A stretch of DNA of 64,000 bases from Micavibrio sp. UBA2638 (GTDB taxonomy: Bacteria > Pseudomonadota > Alphaproteobacteria > Micavibrionales > Micavibrionaceae). The notes below the pieces were generated by a model. It worked only from the letters and a program-made list of their open reading frames with translations, was not told the DNA's origin and did no database searches. The stretch covers positions 62,001 through 126,000 of the forward strand of contig DENS01000018.1 of NCBI GenBank assembly GCA_002359735.1, given 5' to 3'. Position numbers and translations under genes: made by a program. Positions 60,309 to 64,000 of the stretch are shown piece after piece. Position 1 is the first letter of the stretch; each line of letters starts with the position of its first letter.

Positions 60309-61493
60309 ATGAAAATCCTGCATCTGGCCTCAAACGATAAATTTATCAACCATGCGTATCAGAGTTTTGAAAGCGTGTATCCGAACGCCAATACTGTCCT
60401 GATTTTCGAATATGAGGTGCTAAAATCGCAATATACACCGCACCCCGATTTTACGATTATAGGTTATAAGGATATACTCAATCCCTCTTTCATAAAGGGA
60501 TTAGAGCAATATGATCTAGTGATATTGCACTCCATCTATCCGCAATTTGTATCCATTGTAAACCGCGCGGCAAAAAGCGTGAAATTCGTCTGGATCGGCT
60601 GGGGCTTTGATTATTACCGCTTTATTTATAAGGATGAGCGGGATTTATATCTGCCTCAAACGCTTGAACTATTTGAACGTACACGGCAAAAACAAAGCCT
60701 GCCGCGCCGGATTTTGCAAATCCTGAAACAGCCCTATAAAAAACTTTTAAAAATGGATGAGGGGAGCCGCATCAAGGCGATTGAAAAATGCGCCGCCTTT
60801 TCACCCGTGCTGGAAGATGATTATGAATTGGTCAAGCAGGCCGGTATGATCCAGAACCTGCCGCCCTTTATTGATTGGAATTACGGCAATCTTGAGCAGC
60901 ATTGGGTGAAGGGCTTTATAGGTCAGCGCTGTGACGGTGATCACATCCTGATCGGCAATAGCAGCGATATTGAAAATAATCATCTGGACGCCTTGGAAAG
61001 CCTTGCCAAAGCTGGAAAGGGCGACGGGCAAAACGTGATCGTACCTTTGAGTTACGGCGATGGGCGCGCCACCAATGACGTATTGAAAAAAGGCGAAGCC
61101 CTGTTCGGTGATGACTTTCGCGCCTTGCAGAATTTCATGCCAATCGAAGATTACATCGCCATCATTAAATCCTGCGGCTTTGTTATTATGAACCATAAGC
61201 GCCAGCAGGGTATCGGCACGATTGTTCTCATGCTGTACCTGGGCGCAAAAGTATTTTTGCAGGAAGACTGCCCTAGCTATCATTTCTTCAAACGCGGCGG
61301 TGCGGAAATTTTCACAGTTCAAGAGCTAGAAAGAAGTCCTGATCTTTTAAAATTACGTTTATCTGAAAAAGACATTCAAAATAATATCACCATGTTAGAA
61401 AAATTTTGGTCAAAACGCGCCATCGATGATAAAACCCGCGCCCTGGTCGAAACCGTTACCGGCATTAAAAATAAAGAGGAGAAAGCCGCATGA
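60309..61493 (+). CDS. GT56-family (WecF/RffT-like) glycosyltransferase
   Basis: The 394-residue protein has the 4-alpha-L-fucosyltransferase/TDP-Fuc4NAc transferase pattern: HILIGNSSDIENNHLDALESL, VIVPLSYGDG, FMPIEDYIAIIKSCGFVIMNHKRQQGIGTIVLMLYLGAKVFL. The conserved N-H-x-R-Q-Q-G-x-G motif is diagnostic. The known enzyme, WecF, moves 4-acetamidofucose from dTDP in enterobacterial common antigen synthesis. Here the adjacent genes supply a dTDP-4-formamido sugar, so transfer of Qui4NFo is the natural inference. It is membrane-peripheral, with no TM segments. Two bases separate it from the formyltransferase. Confidence 0.86.
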   Translation: MKILHLASNDKFINHAYQSFESVYPNANTVLIFEYEVLKSQYTPHPDFTIIGYKDILNPSFIKGLEQYDLVILHSIYPQFVSIVNRAAKSVKFVWIGWGFDYYRFIYKDERDLYLPQTLELFERTRQKQSLPRRILQILKQPYKKLLKMDEGSRIKAIEKCAAFSPVLEDDYELVKQAGMIQNLPPFIDWNYGNLEQHWVKGFIGQRCDGDHILIGNSSDIENNHLDALESLAKAGKGDGQNVIVPLSYGDGRATNDVLKKGEALFGDDFRALQNFMPIEDYIAIIKSCGFVIMNHKRQQGIGTIVLMLYLGAKVFLQEDCPSYHFFKRGGAEIFTVQELERSPDLLKLRLSEKDIQNNITMLEKFWSKRAIDDKTRALVETVTGIKNKEEKAA

Positions 61494-62182
61494 AGGCCTC
61501 AGATGGACATTCCAATAAGAAGCTGCACAACTGGTTAATTTATCGTTTTCGTGATAAGTTCCTAAGCAAATATGCGCCGCTTTACAAAGGCGATCTCTAT
61601 GATTTTGGCTGTGGAGAAGCGCCTTTTAAGCCGTTTTTTGAGCAATATTGCAAGCAGTATGTGGGCGTCGATTGGGCGGGCAGCTTTCATGATACTAAAG
61701 CCGATATCGCCGCTGATCTTAACAAACCCATTCCTATCGAGGACAATCAGGCTGATACGATTATTTCGATTTCTGTGTTGGAGCATTTGTGCGAACCGCA
61801 AAATATGCTCAATGAAGCGCACCGCATTTTAAAGCCGGGCGGAGCGATCATCCTGCAAGCGCCGTGGCAATGGATGGTGCATGAAGCGCCGTATGATTTC
61901 TTCCGCTATAGCCCGTATGGATTAGAGCATATGTTCAAAAAGGCAGGCTTTAGCGATATTCAGATAGAGGCCGAGTGCGGCTTTTGGGCGACATGGTTTT
62001 TAAAAATATGCTATTTTCTGCGCCGTTTTGTGCGTGGGCCAAAGCCGCTCAGAATTTTGATGACCGTAATTTTAACCCCGTTCTGGTTCCTGTTTCAGAT
62101 ATTGGGTCTCGCGCTGGATAAAATCGACAATAACCCCGCCCTGGAGGCCTGCGGCTATTATGTCGTGGCGAAGAAAGCGTGA
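61490..62182 (+). CDS. Class I SAM-dependent methyltransferase
   Basis: The 230-residue protein has the SAM site DLYDFGCGEAPFKPFF, an acidic loop DIAADLNKPIPIED, and ISVLEHLCEPQNMLNEAHRILKPGGAIILQAPW, typical of the methyltransferase_11 group. A hydrophobic C-terminal stretch (ILMTVILTPFWFLFQILGLAL) may anchor it to the membrane. Its place between a glycosyltransferase and a flippase suggests methylation of a sugar in the lipid-linked repeat unit. Overlaps both neighbours by four bases (ATGA upstream, GTGA downstream). Confidence 0.88.
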   Translation: MKASDGHSNKKLHNWLIYRFRDKFLSKYAPLYKGDLYDFGCGEAPFKPFFEQYCKQYVGVDWAGSFHDTKADIAADLNKPIPIEDNQADTIISISVLEHLCEPQNMLNEAHRILKPGGAIILQAPWQWMVHEAPYDFFRYSPYGLEHMFKKAGFSDIQIEAECGFWATWFLKICYFLRRFVRGPKPLRILMTVILTPFWFLFQILGLALDKIDNNPALEACGYYVVAKKA

Positions 62183-63630
62183 GTGGGCACACCCTAAAAG
62201 CGCAAACCTTAGGCGGAGTCAAATGGACAACCGTCTCCAGCGTGATTGTTACGCTGTGCCAGCTCGCAACGCTGGTTATTCTGGCCCGTTTTTTGGCGCC
62301 CGAGGATTTCGGCTTAATGGCGATTTTGATGGTGGTTGTCGGGTTTTGCCAGGTCTTCATGGATGCAGGGATCAGCTTTGCGATTATCCAAAGGAAAGAA
62401 ATTTCCCATACACAGCTTTCCAGCCTGTATTGGTTGAATATCGTGGCGGGGATCATGCTCTGCGGCGCTGTTTATCTACTCGCCCCTTTTATTGCCGCCT
62501 TTTATGAGCGCTCGGATATGACGGGCATGATCCGGCTGTTATCGCTTGTTTTTATTATTATTTCCATCGGTAACCAGTACCGGATTTTATGCCAGAAGGA
62601 ACTGCAATTTTCGCGCATGGCAATGGCAGAAACTGCCGCCGCGTTTGGCTCGCTGATTGTGGCGGTGTTATCGGCCATAGCCGGATATGGCGTCTTCGCC
62701 TTGATCTTCGGGATGATGACTCAGGCAAGCCTGTCCAGCTTCATCTTTTTATTTATCGGTCTGAAATACCATCACCGCCCCGCGCTCATTTATAAGCATA
62801 GTGAGCTCAAAGGCTTCTTCAGCTTCGGGCTATACCAGATGGGTGACCGCGCGATGAATTACCTGAACACCCACGCCGATAATTTATTGATTGGGAAGTT
62901 TTTGGGCATGGAGGCTTTGGGATTTTATAATCTGGCGTGGCAACTCTGCGTGTTTCCGGTGCTCCGTATCAACCCGATTTTGAACAAGGTCGCCTTTCCT
63001 GTCTTTTCAAAATTACAGGATGATGAAGAAAAGCGCGCACTCTATTATGCGAATTTCATGCGCGTGGCGGGGCTGATTATAATTCCGCTTATGGTCTTTT
63101 TATTCTTCTTTGCAACGCCGATTGTAAATATTGTTTACGGGCAGGGGTGGGAAGTCACGGCATCGCTGGCCGCTATTTTGGCCGCAGTCGGCATTATTAA
63201 GGCTATTGGCGCACCGGGCGGGGCATTATTCCTCTCCTTGGGGCGCGCCGATATTGGTTTTTGGTGGAACGGTGTCTGGCTCATCGGTATCGCCGGAACG
63301 GTACTAACAACCCTGCTTATTGCGCCATCGATTGAAAATGTAGCTTATGCCGTGCTGGGCATTACGCTTGCCTTTGCGCTTATCTGGCACCTCATGATTG
63401 TGCGCATTACCAAAACGCCGTACCGCGCGCTGCTCAAACATCTCTTGCGTGGCTTTGCCGTGAGTGTTCTGATTGGCTGCGCGGCCTTGGCTATAACAAA
63501 AATTCTTGGCCTTGAAAACGAAATCGCGATACTCGCGCTTGGCGGGGTGATTTGCGCCGCCCTTTATCTGCCTTATCTCTTCTTTTTTGAGAGGGATTTG
63601 ATAGACTCATACCGTAAACAAGAGGTTTAA
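62179..63630 (+). CDS. MOP-family lipid-linked oligosaccharide flippase (Wzx/WzxC-like)
   Basis: The 483-residue protein has about 12-14 TM helices and the WzxC-type opening TLGGVKWTTVSSVIVTLCQLA, RFLAPEDFGLMAILMVVVGFCQVFMDAGISFAIIQRKEIS and GFYNLAWQLCVFPVLRINPILNKVAFPVFSKLQ. Such proteins move undecaprenyl-linked repeats across the inner membrane. The start is GTG, overlapping the methyltransferase stop by four bases. Presence of a flippase means the sugars of this operon are built on a lipid carrier and exported. Confidence 0.91.
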   Translation: MSGHTLKAQTLGGVKWTTVSSVIVTLCQLATLVILARFLAPEDFGLMAILMVVVGFCQVFMDAGISFAIIQRKEISHTQLSSLYWLNIVAGIMLCGAVYLLAPFIAAFYERSDMTGMIRLLSLVFIIISIGNQYRILCQKELQFSRMAMAETAAAFGSLIVAVLSAIAGYGVFALIFGMMTQASLSSFIFLFIGLKYHHRPALIYKHSELKGFFSFGLYQMGDRAMNYLNTHADNLLIGKFLGMEALGFYNLAWQLCVFPVLRINPILNKVAFPVFSKLQDDEEKRALYYANFMRVAGLIIIPLMVFLFFFATPIVNIVYGQGWEVTASLAAILAAVGIIKAIGAPGGALFLSLGRADIGFWWNGVWLIGIAGTVLTTLLIAPSIENVAYAVLGITLAFALIWHLMIVRITKTPYRALLKHLLRGFAVSVLIGCAALAITKILGLENEIAILALGGVICAALYLPYLFFFERDLIDSYRKQEV

Positions 63631-63635
63631 ATCCC

Positions 63636-64000
63636 ATGGGCCCGTTCGGATATATCAAACGCGAAAAGAGCGATAAGCAGATTAGTGCCATGATGCGCGA
63701 AATGGCGTATCTTGATCATTTTGTCAAAGATGAGGTCTATCGTGATGATTTTATAGAGGCTTCGCGCGTGCATATTCCGGCCATGGCTCCCCAAACCTCT
63801 CCTGCCAAATCGGGTGATGTTGTTCTCTGGATTGAGGGCGAGATTTATAATCTGGATGATTGCGCAAAATGCCTAGGGCAAGCATGTGCGAATTTTGAAG
63901 AGCTATTAATCAGTGCCTATAAAGCCGGAAAGCTGGATCAAGCCCTTGCTCTGGTTGATGGGTATTACTGCGCCGTTCTTTATGACGCCAAAGAAAAACA
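63636..64000 (+). CDS. Asparagine-synthase-like protein, N-terminal part, cut by window edge
   Basis: At least 121 codons are visible before the right edge. The start reads MGPFGYIKREKSDKQISAMM; later blocks VVLWIEGEIYNLDD, LLISAYKAGKLDQALALVDGYYCAVLYDA match the class II glutamine amidotransferase domain of asparagine-synthetase-like proteins. The catalytic Cys2 expected right after the initiator Met is replaced by Gly, so glutaminase activity is unlikely unless a different start is used. ATG 63636 begins five bases after the flippase stop. Such proteins occur in polysaccharide loci, where they may amidate sugar carboxyls; that is inference. Confidence 0.65.
   Translation, partial: MGPFGYIKREKSDKQISAMMREMAYLDHFVKDEVYRDDFIEASRVHIPAMAPQTSPAKSGDVVLWIEGEIYNLDDCAKCLGQACANFEELLISAYKAGKLDQALALVDGYYCAVLYDAKEK

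Overview
The window looks like a stretch of alphaproteobacterial chromosome of moderate GC content (judged by eye, not counted). Pointers are the MoxR/DUF58/DUF4159/DUF4175 envelope locus, whose domain set is typical of Alphaproteobacteria, a complete ccoNOQP-GHIS set, FNR-type boxes, and the FadN-like order of the beta-oxidation enzyme. The lineage cannot be fixed from sequence reading alone; a Micavibrionales- or Rhodospirillales-like bacterium would fit. No rRNA, tRNA, insertion sequence, prophage or CRISPR array was seen.

Layout. 1-3403: housekeeping genes (start of an ABC-F ATPase, an ArsC/Spx-like protein, a HI0933-type flavoprotein, a GNAT-nitrilase fusion). 3524-15219: a large envelope-associated locus with a MoxR ATPase, a DUF58 protein, two big VWA/GATase-like membrane proteins, DUF4159, DUF4175 and a Tat-exported VWA protein. 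Two proteins that are normally single chains (BatA-N+DUF4159 and DUF4175) are split into separately exported halves on opposite strands, and one gene appears to start at an ATT codon. 15324-21934: a TetR repressor divergent from an AcrAB-OprM-type RND efflux operon, with a near-consensus AcrR-type operator over the promoter. 21961-26003: fatty-acid beta-oxidation pair (FadN-like multienzyme and thiolase).

26180-36175 is a microaerobic respiration module: ompW with a perfect FNR box, a Crp/Fnr regulator with an unusual C-terminal cysteine cluster, a second FNR-like box, a UreH-like membrane protein, the cbb3 oxidase ccoNOQP and its assembly genes ccoGHIS. An OmpR/HK two-component pair follows. 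38255-43495 is a lipid-modification cluster (FAD oxidoreductase, DUF1365, Cfa-type methyltransferase, chalcone-isomerase-like, DUF3833, esterase). 43506-45350 encodes a CPx-type metal ATPase on the minus strand; its leader holds a candidate structured RNA ending in a U-tract. 45804-52800 holds a 71-residue orphan, a LysR regulator, a degenerate zinc ribbon, NhaA, a SulP transporter, a beta-CASP nuclease-like protein, a LOG protein and a secreted orphan.

53043-64000 is a surface polysaccharide region: an MBOAT/SGNH acylation pair, a GT2, and then a tightly packed operon (rmlB, rmlA, aminotransferase, formyltransferase, GT56-like transferase, methyltransferase, MOP flippase, asparagine-synthase-like protein cut by the window edge). 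Read together, the first four operon genes would make dTDP-4-formamido-4,6-dideoxyglucose, and the GT56-like enzyme is the obvious candidate to transfer it.
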